From Aminobacter anthyllidis (GTDB lineage Bacteria; Pseudomonadota; Alphaproteobacteria; Rhizobiales; Rhizobiaceae), in the NCBI RefSeq assembly GCF_018555685.1, contig NZ_JAFLWW010000002.1:846135-910134 (forward strand): a stretch of DNA of 64,000 nt. Reading direction: 5' to 3'. Below are positions 34,926 through 45,567 of the stretch, one piece after another. Every line of letters starts with the position of its first letter. Position 1 is the first letter of the stretch. The position numbers and the translations under genes are program-made. The notes beneath the pieces were generated by a model. That model did no database searches and was not told the origin of the DNA. It saw only the letters and a list, made by a program, of their open reading frames with translations.

Positions 34926-36872
34926 CTAAGCGCTCCGCGCCTTGCGATGCGGCGTCTTCGCCCAGTGGTGCGGACGCCGCACCAGCTCAATCACAGCGCG
35001 CCATGCCGCAAAGGACAGCATTGTCCAATACACTGGCGTGAACAGGCACAGCTTCCAGAAGCCACGTCGCTCCTTGGGTTCAAGCACCAGCCAGCCCAGA
35101 AACAGGAAGCAGAAATACCCAAGGATCACGCTTGCAATGTCGAGCGCGACAAGCCGCGTCTGCCAGATGCCCCATGGCTGATCTAGGGCGATCTGCACCG
35201 ACAGGGCGATCAATGTCATCGCCAGAACCAGATGCATCAATGAGGAAAACACCATCCCCACAAACAATATCTGCGTTACGATAAACGAAACCGGCCCCAG
35301 CTGCCGAGCCAGCGCGCGCGGATGGCGCATGTGCACCAGCCATGTCACCATCCAGCCCTTGAGCCAGCGGACACGCTGGTTGTGCCATTCCCGCATGGTC
35401 TCCGGTGCGTCTTCCCGCGTTGGCAAGGTCAGCGTCTCGCAACGGTAGCCGCTGCGTGCCAGCCGCAATCCGATGTCTGCATCCTCGGTAACGTTGAACG
35501 GATCCCATCCTCCCGTCGCCTCCAGCACATCGCGGCGGAAATGATTGGATGTGCCACCCAGAGGCAGCAAGATTCGGTTGTTGGCGAGCCATGGCAAAAG
35601 GCCACGGAAGAGGGCCGCGTATTCGAAACCGAACATATTGGCGATCAGGCTCGTGCGGCGGTTGGCAATCTCCAGCGGCGCCTGGAGGCAGGCAAGGTCG
35701 TTGCCGGACCGATGGAAGCGCTGCCATGCTTCAGCCAGTTGCATGGGGTCGGGTCGGTCTTCGGCGTCGTAAAGCACGACCAGTTCACCGCGAGTCAGCG
35801 GCAAGGCATAGGCGAGCGCCTTGGGTTTGGTCCTTGGCAATGACGGCGGCACCAAAATGAGCTCGACATAGGGGCGCAAGTTGTGGGCGGCGATGGCAGC
35901 GATCGTGCTGGCATCGTCCTGTTCACAGACAAGCTTGATTTCAAGCTTGCTACGCGGCCACTGCAGCCGGCCCAATGCGACGAGCAACTGCGGCACGACT
36001 TCGGCTTCGTCGTAGAGCGCGACGAGGACCGTATAAACCGGCAATTCCGATGACATCGGCAGCGAGATCTTCACCCGCCTTGCCTTGGGCAATGCTGCCG
36101 CTGCAATCGCGCGCAAGGCAGAACAGGCGATGAAGAAGCTGACGAGCAACAGATGCATAGCAGTCAGGATGAGCAGCGGTATGGTGATCAGCGCGACCGG
36201 CAGAAATCCACTCAGAACACCCAGAGAAAATGCCTGCCATGGCCAAATGATATCCCGAGCCGAACAATCCGATCTGGTATCGGCGAGATGATCTCGCGCT
36301 CGCCGCGTCAGGATCTGACGCGAGCGTGCCAGCAGAGCTGAGCGCAACACCGACGGAGCCGTCACCTTGACGCCGGCGCGCATCTCCGGCCTGCTTCGCA
36401 AGCTATGCGCCAGCGCCTTCCAGCCGCCCTCGTGCGGCGCCACGACCTTGGCAAGGCGGCACCATCCGTCCCTGATTTCCGCAAACATGACACGATGGTT
36501 GGCGTCAAGCTGCTCCAGACAGGCCTCGTCATCGATCAGCAAATGCTCCGGCTCGATCACGGCGATGTAATCGAGACCAACCCCTCGCGCCATCGCGGCA
36601 AAATAGGCGGTTTCCGCCACCTTTCCTGATGCCAAGAGTTCCGTCTGGAAGGTGGTTCCCTGGAAAAACGCCTCCGCAGCTAACACGGCGCGATCAGGGT
36701 TCGACACTCCGAGTTCATCCAGCACCCGGTGAATTGCCGGGAAGTCCGTCAACAGATCAGTTGCGGCCAGCCCATTCTCACTGGCTTCTTCGAGGAAGGG
36801 CTGTGCAGGGCGCAGCTCCGGCGCAGAAAAAATGGGGCGGATGGTCGCGTGACTGGAGTCAACCGCAACCAT
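34926..36872 (-). CDS. Membrane-bound family 2 glycosyltransferase with N-terminal MshEN-like domain
   Basis: The 648-residue protein has an N-terminal cytosolic region similar to the GspE/MshE N-domain (about 40-190), two transmembrane helices, a GT-A family 2 domain with aspartates in VALYDEAEVV, VLYDAEDRPDP and TEDADIGLRL and the processive-type NQRVRWLKGW, then several membrane helices. It probably polymerises or transfers a sugar at the inner membrane. A GTG at 36875 directly precedes the ATG at 36872. N-domains of this kind bind c-di-GMP in some proteins; whether this one does is not visible. Confidence 0.87.
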   Translation of the reverse strand: MVAVDSSHATIRPIFSAPELRPAQPFLEEASENGLAATDLLTDFPAIHRVLDELGVSNPDRAVLAAEAFFQGTTFQTELLASGKVAETAYFAAMARGVGLDYIAVIEPEHLLIDDEACLEQLDANHRVMFAEIRDGWCRLAKVVAPHEGGWKALAHSLRSRPEMRAGVKVTAPSVLRSALLARSRQILTRRARDHLADTRSDCSARDIIWPWQAFSLGVLSGFLPVALITIPLLILTAMHLLLVSFFIACSALRAIAAAALPKARRVKISLPMSSELPVYTVLVALYDEAEVVPQLLVALGRLQWPRSKLEIKLVCEQDDASTIAAIAAHNLRPYVELILVPPSLPRTKPKALAYALPLTRGELVVLYDAEDRPDPMQLAEAWQRFHRSGNDLACLQAPLEIANRRTSLIANMFGFEYAALFRGLLPWLANNRILLPLGGTSNHFRRDVLEATGGWDPFNVTEDADIGLRLARSGYRCETLTLPTREDAPETMREWHNQRVRWLKGWMVTWLVHMRHPRALARQLGPVSFIVTQILFVGMVFSSLMHLVLAMTLIALSVQIALDQPWGIWQTRLVALDIASVILGYFCFLFLGWLVLEPKERRGFWKLCLFTPVYWTMLSFAAWRAVIELVRRPHHWAKTPHRKARSA

Positions 36873-37251
36873 CACGCACCCACGGCCTGCGAGCCGTAAA
36901 TTTGGATACTACGACAGTAATCGAACCAAGCCACGCCAGCTGCATCAAGCAGCCCGCACGCATAGGCGCGTCCTCCCCAAGGCGACCGGTCCAGTTCCAT
37001 TGCAACACCCCCATGCTGCAATTCCCCGAGCGCGATTATGCATATTAGCCCCTTTGAGGCCATGCCCCGAATGGGTGAGACGCCGACTAATTAATGTAAA
37101 TTGTTGTTTCTGCTGTGGGGGTTGCGTCCCTTGTCGTGTGTTGCTGCACAATCGCTTTGCCTAAGCGCAATGACGACGTTAAAGCTTCTGCCTGACATCA
37201 CCATAACGCGCGTCCATGCCGGCTGCGCGGCAACCGAGGCCCGGAGCAGCC
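36873..37251. other. Divergent intergenic region
   Basis: The 379 bases between the glycosyltransferase and binding-protein genes hold one 63-codon minus-strand frame (36872-37063) whose TGA overlaps the glycosyltransferase ATG as TGATG. It has no recognisable domain, so it is left unassigned. The 37080-37120 part is A+T-rich and may be a promoter. No repeat or terminator was seen. Confidence 0.3.
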
Positions 37252-38094
37252 ATGAACCCCGCACCGCTGATGCTTGCGATCGTCATGTCGCTCGCAGCAC
37301 TGCCCGGCCCGGCCCGATCGGCCGAACCGCAGGTGCCGGTGCTGTGGGACAGCAAGGAACGGCTGCCCAAGCCGGACCTGTCGACGCTGCCGCGCCTGCG
37401 CTTCCTGACGACGACCGATTTCCCGCCGTTCAATTTCATCGACAAGTCCGGCCGGCTGTCGGGCTTCCATGTCGACCTCGCCCGCGCCATCTGCGCCGAA
37501 CTGGGCATCGCCGAGCAGTGCCAGATCCAGGCCCTGCCATGGGACGAACTCGGCGGCGCGCTGAACGCGGGCGAAGGCGAGGCGCTCATCGCGGGCGTGC
37601 CGGCGACGGCCGAAACACGCGAAAAGTACGCCTTCTCGCGGCCCTATCTCCAGTTCCCGGCGCGCTTCATCATGAAGAAGGCGCAAGCCGTCACCGAACC
37701 GCTCGTCGACAAGCTCCGCGACAAGCGCGTCGGCGTCCTTGCCGGCTCGGCGCATGAGCGGGTGCTGCGCGACTATTTCGGCGATCTGAAGGTCGTGACC
37801 TACGCCAAGCCGGACTGGCTCAACGCCGACCTCAAGGACGGCAAGCTCGATGCCGTCTTCGGCGACGGCATGCGCTTGTCGTTCTGGCTGAGCGGCACCG
37901 ACGCCGCCGGCTGCTGCCGCTTCGCCGGTGGACCCTACCTTGCACCTGAATATCTTGGCACCGGGCTTGCGATCGCGACCAAGCCGGACAATGCTGCCCT
38001 TGCCGCTGCCTTCGACTACGCGCTGCACGAAATCTCGGCCAAGGGTACCTTCGCCGAGCTCTATCTCCGCTACTTCCCGGTCAGCTTCTTCTGA
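37252..38094 (+). CDS. Periplasmic solute-binding protein, family 3-like
   Basis: The 280-residue protein has a signal peptide (MNPAPLMLAIVMSLAALPG, cut near RSA) and the family 3 binding fold (LRFLTTTDFPPFNFIDKSGR, GFHVDLARAICAELG, ALIAGVPATAETREKYAFS, DAVFGDGMRLSFWL). A Cys pair (GCCRFAG) may form a disulfide. Similar proteins accompany quinoprotein dehydrogenases or act alone. No transporter genes are adjacent, so the ligand is unknown. GGAG precedes the ATG. Confidence 0.82.
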   Translation: MNPAPLMLAIVMSLAALPGPARSAEPQVPVLWDSKERLPKPDLSTLPRLRFLTTTDFPPFNFIDKSGRLSGFHVDLARAICAELGIAEQCQIQALPWDELGGALNAGEGEALIAGVPATAETREKYAFSRPYLQFPARFIMKKAQAVTEPLVDKLRDKRVGVLAGSAHERVLRDYFGDLKVVTYAKPDWLNADLKDGKLDAVFGDGMRLSFWLSGTDAAGCCRFAGGPYLAPEYLGTGLAIATKPDNAALAAAFDYALHEISAKGTFAELYLRYFPVSFF

Positions 38095-38110
38095 TCGAAG
38101 CCGACCACCC

Positions 38111-38524
38111 TCACGTCAGCGTGCGGTGCCGCGCCTTGGTTGCGCGTTCGATCGCCGCAATGGTCAGCGCATCGACGCTCAGATGCTTGCGCAGAAGCTG
38201 CAGCACGCGCACCTCCTCCATCCGCATCTCCAGATCGACGGACGCCACCTCGAAGGCGGCCGCATAGGCCGTCTCGTGCAGGCGCTCGGGGATCACCCGT
38301 CTTGCCGTATCGAGGATATCGTCAAGGCCGTTGTCGGCATGTAGCAGCAACTGGCAGTCCTGCGCGACCGCGATCAGACGCTTGTCATCGAAATCCATGA
38401 AGATCGGCCACGTCTTGACCACCTCGCCGATCCGCGCCAGCTCGACATCGGTCATGTCGCGGTCGGAAGCTGATGTGATGACCATCAGGTAGATCAGCGC
38501 CTCGTGGGCGGTCGGCAAGGGCAT
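38111..38524 (-). CDS. TerB-like protein
   Basis: The 137-residue helical protein resembles the TerB/DjlA N-domain ([20 protein letters not shown], then [20 protein letters not shown]), with acidic residues that could bind metal. TerB is part of tellurite and stress systems, but no other ter gene is present. The ATG at 38524 follows GGAG; one more in-frame ATG lies 12 bases upstream. Confidence 0.78.
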   Translation of the reverse strand: MPLPTAHEALIYLMVITSASDRDMTDVELARIGEVVKTWPIFMDFDDKRLIAVAQDCQLLLHADNGLDDILDTARRVIPERLHETAYAAAFEVASVDLEMRMEEVRVLQLLRKHLSVDALTIAAIERATKARHRTLT

Positions 38525-38677
38525 GGAGTTCTCCAAAGCGTTGAATGCCGCCCGAACTTAGGAACGCTGCCCCGCCACTGCAACGAAAAATGGCCGGAAT
38601 CGTTGACGCCCGCGACCTGCGCGCATAGAGCATGCCCTCTTCGGCGGAAGTTCCGTCCAACGAAAAGGGCTCTCGAC

Positions 38678-40327
38678 ATGACGAGATCAAACATCATCGA
38701 TCTCAACCCCGAACTCCTCGCGGCAGCGGCTGAAAGCAAAGCCTGGCCGTTCGAGGAGGCCAAAAAGATTGTCGAGCGCTACAAAGGCAAGGAATATCCC
38801 GACACCGTCCTGTTCGAGACCGGCTACGGCCCGTCCGGCCTGCCGCATATCGGCACCTTCGGCGAAGTGGCGCGCACCACCATGGTGCGCCACGCCTTCC
38901 GCGTGCTGACCGAAGACAAGGTCAAGACGAGGCTGCTGTGCTTCTCCGACGACATGGACGGCATGCGCAAGATCCCCGACAACGTGCCGGATCGCGCCTT
39001 CCTCGAGCCGCACTTGCACAAGCCGCTGACGGCAGTGCCCAATCCCTTCGGCGGCGACTATGCCAGCTTCGGCGACCACAACAACGCGATGCTCTGCCGC
39101 TTCCTCGATACCTTCGGCTTCGACTACGATTTCGCCAGCGCCACCGAGTACTACAAGGCAGGCAAGTTCGACGCGATGCTGCTGCGCGCCGCCGAGCGCT
39201 ACGACCAGATCATGGCGGTGATGCTGCCGACGCTGGGCGAGGAGCGCCAGGCGACCTACAGCCCGTTCCTGCCGATCTCGCCGAAGAGCGGCCGCGTGCT
39301 CTACGTGCCGATGAAGCATGTCGACGCCAAGGCCGGCACCATCACCTTCGACGACGAGGGCACCGAAACCACGCTTGAGGTCACCGGCGGCAGGGTCAAG
39401 CTGCAGTGGAAGCCGGATTTCGGCATGCGCTGGGCAGCGCTCGGCGTCGATTTCGAAATGTTCGGCAAGGACCACCAGACCAATGCGGTCATCTACGACC
39501 GCATCTGCAACATCCTGGGCGGCCATGCGCCGGAGCATTTCGTCTACGAACTGTTCCTCGACGAGAACGGCCAGAAGATCTCCAAGTCGAAAGGCAACGG
39601 CCTCACCATCGACGAATGGCTGACCTATGCGCCGACAGAGAGCCTTGGCCTCTACATGTTCCAGCGCCCGCGTCAGGCCAAGAAGCTCTATTTCGACGTC
39701 ATCCCGCGCGCCGTGGACGAGTACTACACCTTCCTCTCCGCCTATCCGCGCCAGGAATGGAAAGAGCGGCTGGGCAACCCGGTCTGGCACATGCATGACG
39801 GCAACCCGCCCGTCGTCGACATGCCGGTGCCGTTCTCGATGCTGCTCAACCTCGTCAGCGCCTCCAACGCGCATGACAAGGCGGTGCTGTGGGGCTTCAT
39901 CTCGCGCCACGCGCCGGGCGTGACGCCCGAGACGCATCCCGAGCTCGACAAGCTGACCGGCTATGCCGTCCGCTACTTCGACGACTTCGTGAAGCCGACC
40001 AAGACGTTTCGCGCTGCCGACGAGGTCGAACGCGAAGCGCTGGCGACACTCGAAAAGACGCTCGGCGCCCTGCCGGCAGGCGCCGATGGCGAAGCGATCC
40101 AGAACGCCTCGCTCAACGTCGCGCGCCAGATCGAGCGCTACCAGGATCATACCAAGAAGAGCCCCGAAGGCGGCCCCGGCGTCTCGGGCGCCTTCTTCCA
40201 GATGATCTACCAGGTACTGATCGGCCAGGAACGCGGTCCGCGCTTCGGTTCGTTCGCCGCACTCTACGGCATCGCCGAAACCCGGGCGCTGATCACCAAG
40301 GCGCTCGAAGGCAAGCTTGCGGCCTGA
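38678..40327 (+). CDS. lysS: Lysyl-tRNA synthetase, class I
   Basis: The 549-residue class I enzyme charges tRNA-Lys. It has the HIGH-type signature [20 protein letters not shown] and the KMSKS-type signature [10 protein letters not shown]. Most bacteria use an unrelated class II LysRS; alphaproteobacteria commonly have this archaeal-type form. The ATG at 38678 follows AAGGG. An open frame of 58 codons upstream lacks similarity and is not used. Confidence 0.94.
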   Translation: MTRSNIIDLNPELLAAAAESKAWPFEEAKKIVERYKGKEYPDTVLFETGYGPSGLPHIGTFGEVARTTMVRHAFRVLTEDKVKTRLLCFSDDMDGMRKIPDNVPDRAFLEPHLHKPLTAVPNPFGGDYASFGDHNNAMLCRFLDTFGFDYDFASATEYYKAGKFDAMLLRAAERYDQIMAVMLPTLGEERQATYSPFLPISPKSGRVLYVPMKHVDAKAGTITFDDEGTETTLEVTGGRVKLQWKPDFGMRWAALGVDFEMFGKDHQTNAVIYDRICNILGGHAPEHFVYELFLDENGQKISKSKGNGLTIDEWLTYAPTESLGLYMFQRPRQAKKLYFDVIPRAVDEYYTFLSAYPRQEWKERLGNPVWHMHDGNPPVVDMPVPFSMLLNLVSASNAHDKAVLWGFISRHAPGVTPETHPELDKLTGYAVRYFDDFVKPTKTFRAADEVEREALATLEKTLGALPAGADGEAIQNASLNVARQIERYQDHTKKSPEGGPGVSGAFFQMIYQVLIGQERGPRFGSFAALYGIAETRALITKALEGKLAA

Positions 40328-40328
40328 G

Positions 40329-40796
40329 GTGACATTTGCCGGCGCGACCGCGGCTTTCTGCTTCGCGCCGGCCCAGGAAGCTGATTTCGAGCGCCTGTTC
40401 GAGATCAGGCTGCTTGCGATGCGGCCAGGCCTGGAGCGCATTGGCCGCTTCGATCCCGAGCGGGCGCGCACCCGCTTTCGCAACACGTTCCGCCCTCAAC
40501 ATACGCGCTTGGTCCTCAACCCGGCCGGACAGCTGATCGGCTGCGTTGCCTTGGGCCCGCATGACGGCTCGCTCCTGCTCGAGCATTTCTATCTCGTGCC
40601 GGAAGTGCAGGGCCAAGGTGTCGGCAGCGCCGTGTTGCTGTGCCTGATGAGCGAGGCCGATGCGTCAGCCAAAGCGGTCCGCGTCGACGTGCTGCGCGAC
40701 AGCGACGCCAAGCGCTTCTACGAACGCCATGGCTTTGTCGAAACCCATCGCGACGAATTCGACATTTATTTGGAGCGGCTGCCCGAGTGCGCCTGA
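40329..40796 (+). CDS. GNAT family N-acetyltransferase
   Basis: The protein of about 155 residues has the GNAT acetyl-CoA site (LEHFYLVPEVQGQGVGSAVL) and the C-terminal strand (RFYERHGFVETHRDEFDIYL). The GTG at 40329 begins 1 base after the lysS stop; a TTG at 40317 that overlaps lysS is an alternative. It is probably cotranscribed with lysS. The acceptor is not known. Confidence 0.85.
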   Translation: MTFAGATAAFCFAPAQEADFERLFEIRLLAMRPGLERIGRFDPERARTRFRNTFRPQHTRLVLNPAGQLIGCVALGPHDGSLLLEHFYLVPEVQGQGVGSAVLLCLMSEADASAKAVRVDVLRDSDAKRFYERHGFVETHRDEFDIYLERLPECA

Positions 40797-40797
40797 G

Positions 40798-41646
40798 CTA
40801 TTGCGCCGGCGCTTCAACCGCCGGCTCGGATGGCGGCGGCTCGACCGCGGGCAGGCTGGTGCTGCTCGGCGTAAGCGTCATTTCGATGCGCGTGGGCACC
40901 GGCCCATAGATGCCTTTCTTGTCGGCCTCGGCCTTCCGGCCCGCCTCGGCATAGGGGCCGCCGGCTTCGGCCTTTGCCCAGCCATTGGCGGCCAGCCATT
41001 CGCCGATATCCTGCTTGCCGATGCGGCAGCGGGCGGCGATGACGCCGCGCTCGGCATCTGGCGGCACGTCGCAGACCACGGCCCGGGAACGCAGGAAGGC
41101 GCGGAACGCCGTCCGGGCGCGCGTGCCGCAGTTCCATTCCTTGCCCTCGTAAGTGCAGCTTTCACCCGCATCCACCGGGGTCACGCCCGATATCGCGACG
41201 CTGAAACCCTTGGCCTCGATCAGCCCGGCGGCCGATGCCACGGGCTGGAACAGCGTGGTGCCGTCCCAGTCGTCGGGCATCTTGGGCTTGGGCGGCAGCG
41301 CGAGGCTGAGTTCGCTCAACGGCGGTCGCGGCGCCTCGCGCACGAGATCGCCTTGCTCGAGCGGCAGCGGCACGATTTCCTCGGGCGCGACCGGACGCGA
41401 AGCCGCCTCGGCATCTGGCGTCTCCGGCTCGACCGACGACGTGCTGCCTTCCTCGGGCGGCGGCACTTCCGGGATGTCGTTCTCATCGATGACATCGATG
41501 GCTGGCGCTTCGATCGCAGCGAGCCTCTGCCCGCCCATGGTGACGAGCAAGGCCGCGATGCCGAACCCGGCGGCGGCGACGGCTATGGCTGCCGGACGCA
41601 CCTTACTGGCTCGCCCAGACGATGCGCGCCACCCATTCGACTTCAT
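40798..41646 (-). CDS. Membrane-anchored thermonuclease-like (SNase) protein
   Basis: The 282-residue protein has one N-terminal membrane helix (AAIAVAAAGFGIAALLVTM), a Pro/Glu-rich linker, and a C-terminal staphylococcal-nuclease-like fold (GVTPVDAGESC, CGTRARTAFRAFLRSRAVVC, IGEWLAANGWAKA). The catalytic Arg/Glu set was not clearly seen, so activity is uncertain. Its ATG overlaps the upstream S24 gene by 44 bases; a GTG at 41601 just after that gene's stop is an alternative start that would avoid the overlap. Confidence 0.75.
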   Translation of the reverse strand: MKSNGWRASSGRASKVRPAAIAVAAAGFGIAALLVTMGGQRLAAIEAPAIDVIDENDIPEVPPPEEGSTSSVEPETPDAEAASRPVAPEEIVPLPLEQGDLVREAPRPPLSELSLALPPKPKMPDDWDGTTLFQPVASAAGLIEAKGFSVAISGVTPVDAGESCTYEGKEWNCGTRARTAFRAFLRSRAVVCDVPPDAERGVIAARCRIGKQDIGEWLAANGWAKAEAGGPYAEAGRKAEADKKGIYGPVPTRIEMTLTPSSTSLPAVEPPPSEPAVEAPAQ

Positions 41647-42253
41647 GGGGCTGGAAACGCCTGATCGGATGCTCGGGGTTGAGTGACACCAGCTCGATGA
41701 TGGCTTGCGTCTGGCGCTCCAGCACCTTGGCCATCACCTCGCCCGAGATCGTCTTGACGACCACGCGGTCGCCCTTGCGTACTATGGCGCCGGGCTCGAC
41801 GATCAGAACGTCGCCGTTGCGGTAGAGCGGCAGCATCGAGTCGCCCTGCACCTCGAGCGCATAGGAGCTCTCGGTGGCCCGCGCCGGAAGCTCGATCAGG
41901 TCCCAGCCCTGCCCGGCAGGAAAGCCGGCATCGTCAAAGAAGCCGCCCGCGCCTGCCTGCGCGAAACCGAGCAACGGCACCCCGGCTGCCCGTTCCCGCA
42001 CCTTGGCTTTGCTGGGTGTCCTTACCGGTTCGACAAACCCCAGGAACTCCTCGAGCGAAGAGTTGGTGGCCTCGATGATCTTGGCAAGCGATTCCGTCGA
42101 GGGCCAGCGCGGCCGCCCGTCGACAGACTGGCGCTTGGATTTGTTGAACGCCGTCGAGTCGAGCCCGGCCTTCTTGGCGAGGCCCGATGCCGAAAGCGAA
42201 TAGCGCTCGGCGAGAGCGTCGATCGCGGCCCAGACACGGTCATGCGAGAGCAT
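41603..42253 (-). CDS. XRE/S24 family transcriptional regulator (CI/LexA-like)
   Basis: The 216-residue regulator has an N-terminal helix-turn-helix (SASGLAKKAGLDSTAFNKSK) and a C-terminal S24 peptidase fold with the Ser of VQGDSMLPLYRNGD and the Lys of VVVKTISGE, plus an Ala-Gly site (GFAQAGAGG) that could be the self-cleavage point. It may respond to DNA damage or another signal by autoproteolysis. The ATG at 42253 follows GGGGAG. It is probably cotranscribed with the thermonuclease-like gene. Confidence 0.85.
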   Translation of the reverse strand: MLSHDRVWAAIDALAERYSLSASGLAKKAGLDSTAFNKSKRQSVDGRPRWPSTESLAKIIEATNSSLEEFLGFVEPVRTPSKAKVRERAAGVPLLGFAQAGAGGFFDDAGFPAGQGWDLIELPARATESSYALEVQGDSMLPLYRNGDVLIVEPGAIVRKGDRVVVKTISGEVMAKVLERQTQAIIELVSLNPEHPIRRFQPHEVEWVARIVWASQ

Positions 42254-42391
42254 GGCGCTCCCCTTCGGACAGGAAAAAATACCTTTCGGCATTTAACCAC
42301 GACTGTCGCCATTGTCCACCGCCAATGCGGACGGACATCACGCCGACGCCGGTGCGCCACGCAGTAATGAACGTGCAAGCTGATGAAAAAA

Positions 42392-42697
42392 TCAGCCCGC
42401 CAGCGCGGCCATCGCCGCCGGCAGGCCCTTCCTCAAATCCTCGGCATTCATGACGGGGATCATGTCGACATTGGCGTTGAAGCCAAAGAAGAAGCGTTCG
42501 GCGACCATCGGCATGTCGGACGAATGGGCCACGTCGACGAAGATGAATGCGGTGCGCCGCCCACCTTCGGCGGTGAAATAGGCCGCCTCCGGCTTGAGGT
42601 CGGCCATCGCGCGTTCGATAGCCCTGGGCAGCGAACCGTCCTTTATCGCCCGGTTGCCATCTTCGGTGGGGATTGAAACCTTCAGCATCATGCGCAT
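42392..42697 (-). CDS. Small conserved hypothetical protein
   Basis: The 101-residue protein (MRMMLKVSIPTEDGNRAIKD) resembles a dimeric ferredoxin-like fold seen in small rhizobial proteins, with a conserved-looking AYFTAEGGRRTAFIFVDVA. No function was recognised. A GGGAGGAG precedes the ATG at 42697. Confidence 0.7.
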   Translation of the reverse strand: MRMMLKVSIPTEDGNRAIKDGSLPRAIERAMADLKPEAAYFTAEGGRRTAFIFVDVAHSSDMPMVAERFFFGFNANVDMIPVMNAEDLRKGLPAAMAALAG

Positions 42698-42773
42698 GGC
42701 GAACACTCCTCCCAATGCACAGTCGTTCAGGTCTCTTTATTTTAGCACTTCCTAATTCTCGCCAGAAGCGGCA

Positions 42774-43319
42774 TCAGTCCTTCGACTTCGCCAGCATGCG
42801 CAGGCCCTTGTGCGAGGCGATGAAGATGTTCTCCTCCTCGCTGGCACCACGCGGGGTGATGTCGGCGCCGAGTTCGCGCACCAGATCGTCGATCTGCACG
42901 AAGCGGCGGTTGGCCCGGTCGTAGACGCCGGCGCTGGTCATGATCAGGGCCGCCGTCTCGCCATTTTCGAGCACGAAGCGATGCTTGCCGATCACTTCGG
43001 AGCCGCTCCAGGTCTCGATAGAGGAAACCACCTCGAAGCGCTTCCACAGCCTGATCTCGCGCACGAACACAGTCTGCAACCCGCCCAGCATCGGCGCCCA
43101 GCCACGTTTGCGGGCAAGCTCGATCAGGCCCGAGCGCATGAAGATGTCGATGCGGCCGACATCGGCCAGCATCATGTAGCGCGCATTGTTGAGGTGCATG
43201 TTGAAGTCGATGTCGGTCGGCAGGCAGCGGAACGACAGCCGGCCTTCATCGCCAAAACGGTAAGGGCCGCGACGAGATTTCGTCGCGGCCATGCGTGCCA
43301 GTCTTGCCCAGACGTACAT
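42774..43319 (-). CDS. Acyl-CoA thioesterase, hotdog fold
   Basis: The 181-residue protein matches thioesterases of the 4-hydroxybenzoyl-CoA/THEM6 type (PTDIDFNMHLNNARYMMLAD, with the Asp-x-Asn-x-H segment). It probably releases free fatty acids from acyl-CoA. It starts 6 bases after the fadB stop on the same strand, making it the last gene of the beta-oxidation run. Confidence 0.85.
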   Translation of the reverse strand: MYVWARLARMAATKSRRGPYRFGDEGRLSFRCLPTDIDFNMHLNNARYMMLADVGRIDIFMRSGLIELARKRGWAPMLGGLQTVFVREIRLWKRFEVVSSIETWSGSEVIGKHRFVLENGETAALIMTSAGVYDRANRRFVQIDDLVRELGADITPRGASEEENIFIASHKGLRMLAKSKD

Positions 43320-43325
43320 GCTGCG

Positions 43326-45545
43326 TCAGGCCGCCTTCTTTTCCTCTGCCTTCGCGTAAGGATCGAAGCGCTGGTAGAAGGTCTCGCCCTTCTCGGCCAT
43401 GTCGAGCAGCAGCTTGGGTGCCTTGAACTCCGCGCCGTATTTCTTCTGCAGCTCCTTGGCGATCTTGACGAACTTCTTGGCGCCGATGCCGTCGATGTAG
43501 GACAGCGCACCGCCGGTATAGGGCGCGAAGCCGAAGGCCAGGATCGAGCCGACATCCGCCTCGCGCGGGTCGGTGACGATGCCCTCTTCCATCACCCGCG
43601 CCGCTTCAAGTGCAATGACCGACAGCAGGCGCTGCTTGAGCTCCTCGACGTCGACCTTTTCCGGAGCAAGCTGCGGATAGAGGTCCTTCAGGCCCGGCCA
43701 CAGCTTCTTCTTCGCCGGCTTGGCCGGGTAGTCATAGAAGCCCTTGGTGTTCTTGCGGCCGAGGCGACCATGGGTGTCGACCATGGTGTTGATCAGCGCC
43801 ATCTGGCGCGGGTCGACGGCCTTGTCGCCGAGATCCCTGATGGTCTGCTTCATGATCTTCTGGGCGAGGTCGACAGCCGTCTCGTCGGTCAGCGCCAGCG
43901 GGCCGACCGGCATGCCGGCAGCCTTGGCGGCGTTCTCGATCATTGCCGCCGGCACGCCTTCGATCAACATCTTGAAGGCTTCCGACATGTAGCGCAGCAC
44001 GCAGCGGTTGACGTAGAAGCCGCGCGTGTCGTTGACGACGATCGGCGTCTTCTTGATGGTGCGGACGAAGTCCATCGCCACCGCCAGCGCCTTGTCGCCC
44101 GTCTTCTTGCCCATGATGATCTCGACCAGCATCATCTTGTCGACCGGCGAGAAGAAGTGGATGCCGATGAAGTTCTTCGGGCGGGCCGAGTTCTTGGCGA
44201 GCGAGGTGATCGGGATCGTCGAGGTGTTCGAGGCAAACACCGCCGACGACTTGATCACGGCCTCCGCCTTCTCGGTCGTGACCTTCTTGACTTCCGAATC
44301 CTCGAACACCGCCTCGACCACGAGGTCGCAGCCGGCGAGGTCGGCATAGTCGGCGCTCGGCGTGATCAGCGACAACAGCCTGTCGCGATCCTCGGCCTTG
44401 GCGCGGCCCTTCTTGACCTGCTCCGAGATCAGGCTGTCGGAATGCGCCTTGCCCTTGTCGGCAGATTCCTGGTCGCGGTCGACCAGCACCACCGGGATGC
44501 CGGCCTTGGCCGTGACATAGGCAATGCCCGCGCCCATGAAGCCGGCACCGATGATGCCGATCTTCTTGAACTTGGTATCGGCGATGCCCTCGGGACGGCG
44601 CGCGCCCTTGTTCAGCTCTTGCAGCGACACGAACAGCGAGCGGATCATCGCCGCCGCTTCCCTGGTCTGCATGATCTCGGTGAAGTAGCGCTGCTCGATA
44701 CGCAGGCCGGTGTCGAACGGCACCAGCAGGCCCTCGTAGACCGACTTCAGGATCGCGGTCGCGGCCGGATAATTGCCATAGGTCTCGCGGCGCAGGATGG
44801 CGATTGCCGGCGGCCAGAGATTTGCGCCCGCTGCCGAATAGACCGGACCGCCGGGCAGCTTGAAGCCCTTCTCGTCCCAGGGCTGGACCGGCTTCAGGCC
44901 GTTCTTGATCATCGCCTTGGCGGCTTCGACCAGCTTCTTGGGCTCGGCGATCTCGTGGATCAGGCCCATGCTCTTGGCCTTCTGCGGCGACAGCGTCTGG
45001 CCCGACGTCAGCATCTGCAGCGCCTGCTGCGTGTCGGTCAGCCTGGGCACGCGCTGGGTGCCGCCGGCGCCCGGGAAGATGCCGACCTTGACTTCCGGCA
45101 GGGCCATCTTGACCTTGTCGGAGTCAGCCGCGACGCGGCCGTGGCAGGCAAGCGACAATTCAAATGCGCCACCCATGCAGGTGCCGTTGATCGCCGAGAC
45201 CCATGGCTTGCCAGAGGTCTCGAGCTTGCGCCACAGGCCGCCCATGCGGCCGGCATTGTCGAACAAAAGCTTGGCCGCCTTCTCGGGATCCTTCGCCTTC
45301 TCCTTGGCGAAGACCTTGAGCATCTTCTGCAGCATCGTCAGGTCGGCGCCGCCGGAGAATGTCTCCTTGCCCGAGGTGATGACAGCGCCCTTGATGCCGG
45401 CATCCGCCACAACCTGGTCGATGATCTTGTCGAGTTCGTTCATCACCTCTTCGGTGAAGACGTTCATCGAGCGGTCGGGCATGTTCCAGGTGACGAGCGC
45501 GATGCCATCGGCATCGGTTTCGACCGTGAAGTTTGTGTAGGTCAT
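43326..45545 (-). CDS. fadB: Fatty acid oxidation multifunctional protein: enoyl-CoA hydratase / 3-hydroxyacyl-CoA dehydrogenase
   Basis: The 739-residue protein has an N-terminal crotonase domain ([32 protein letters not shown]) and a 3-hydroxyacyl-CoA dehydrogenase part ([49 protein letters not shown]). It performs steps two and three of beta-oxidation. It lies between fadA and the thioesterase on one strand, with gaps of 22 and 6 bases. Confidence 0.94.
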   Translation of the reverse strand: MTYTNFTVETDADGIALVTWNMPDRSMNVFTEEVMNELDKIIDQVVADAGIKGAVITSGKETFSGGADLTMLQKMLKVFAKEKAKDPEKAAKLLFDNAGRMGGLWRKLETSGKPWVSAINGTCMGGAFELSLACHGRVAADSDKVKMALPEVKVGIFPGAGGTQRVPRLTDTQQALQMLTSGQTLSPQKAKSMGLIHEIAEPKKLVEAAKAMIKNGLKPVQPWDEKGFKLPGGPVYSAAGANLWPPAIAILRRETYGNYPAATAILKSVYEGLLVPFDTGLRIEQRYFTEIMQTREAAAMIRSLFVSLQELNKGARRPEGIADTKFKKIGIIGAGFMGAGIAYVTAKAGIPVVLVDRDQESADKGKAHSDSLISEQVKKGRAKAEDRDRLLSLITPSADYADLAGCDLVVEAVFEDSEVKKVTTEKAEAVIKSSAVFASNTSTIPITSLAKNSARPKNFIGIHFFSPVDKMMLVEIIMGKKTGDKALAVAMDFVRTIKKTPIVVNDTRGFYVNRCVLRYMSEAFKMLIEGVPAAMIENAAKAAGMPVGPLALTDETAVDLAQKIMKQTIRDLGDKAVDPRQMALINTMVDTHGRLGRKNTKGFYDYPAKPAKKKLWPGLKDLYPQLAPEKVDVEELKQRLLSVIALEAARVMEEGIVTDPREADVGSILAFGFAPYTGGALSYIDGIGAKKFVKIAKELQKKYGAEFKAPKLLLDMAEKGETFYQRFDPYAKAEEKKAA

Positions 45546-45567
45546 GTCTGTCTCCTTCCGGCCGAAA

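Noticed and set aside
36872..37063. A 63-codon frame coupled by TGATG to the glycosyltransferase gene
   Set aside because: It has no domain, no convincing ribosome binding site and an irregular composition. The overlap alone is not enough to call a gene.
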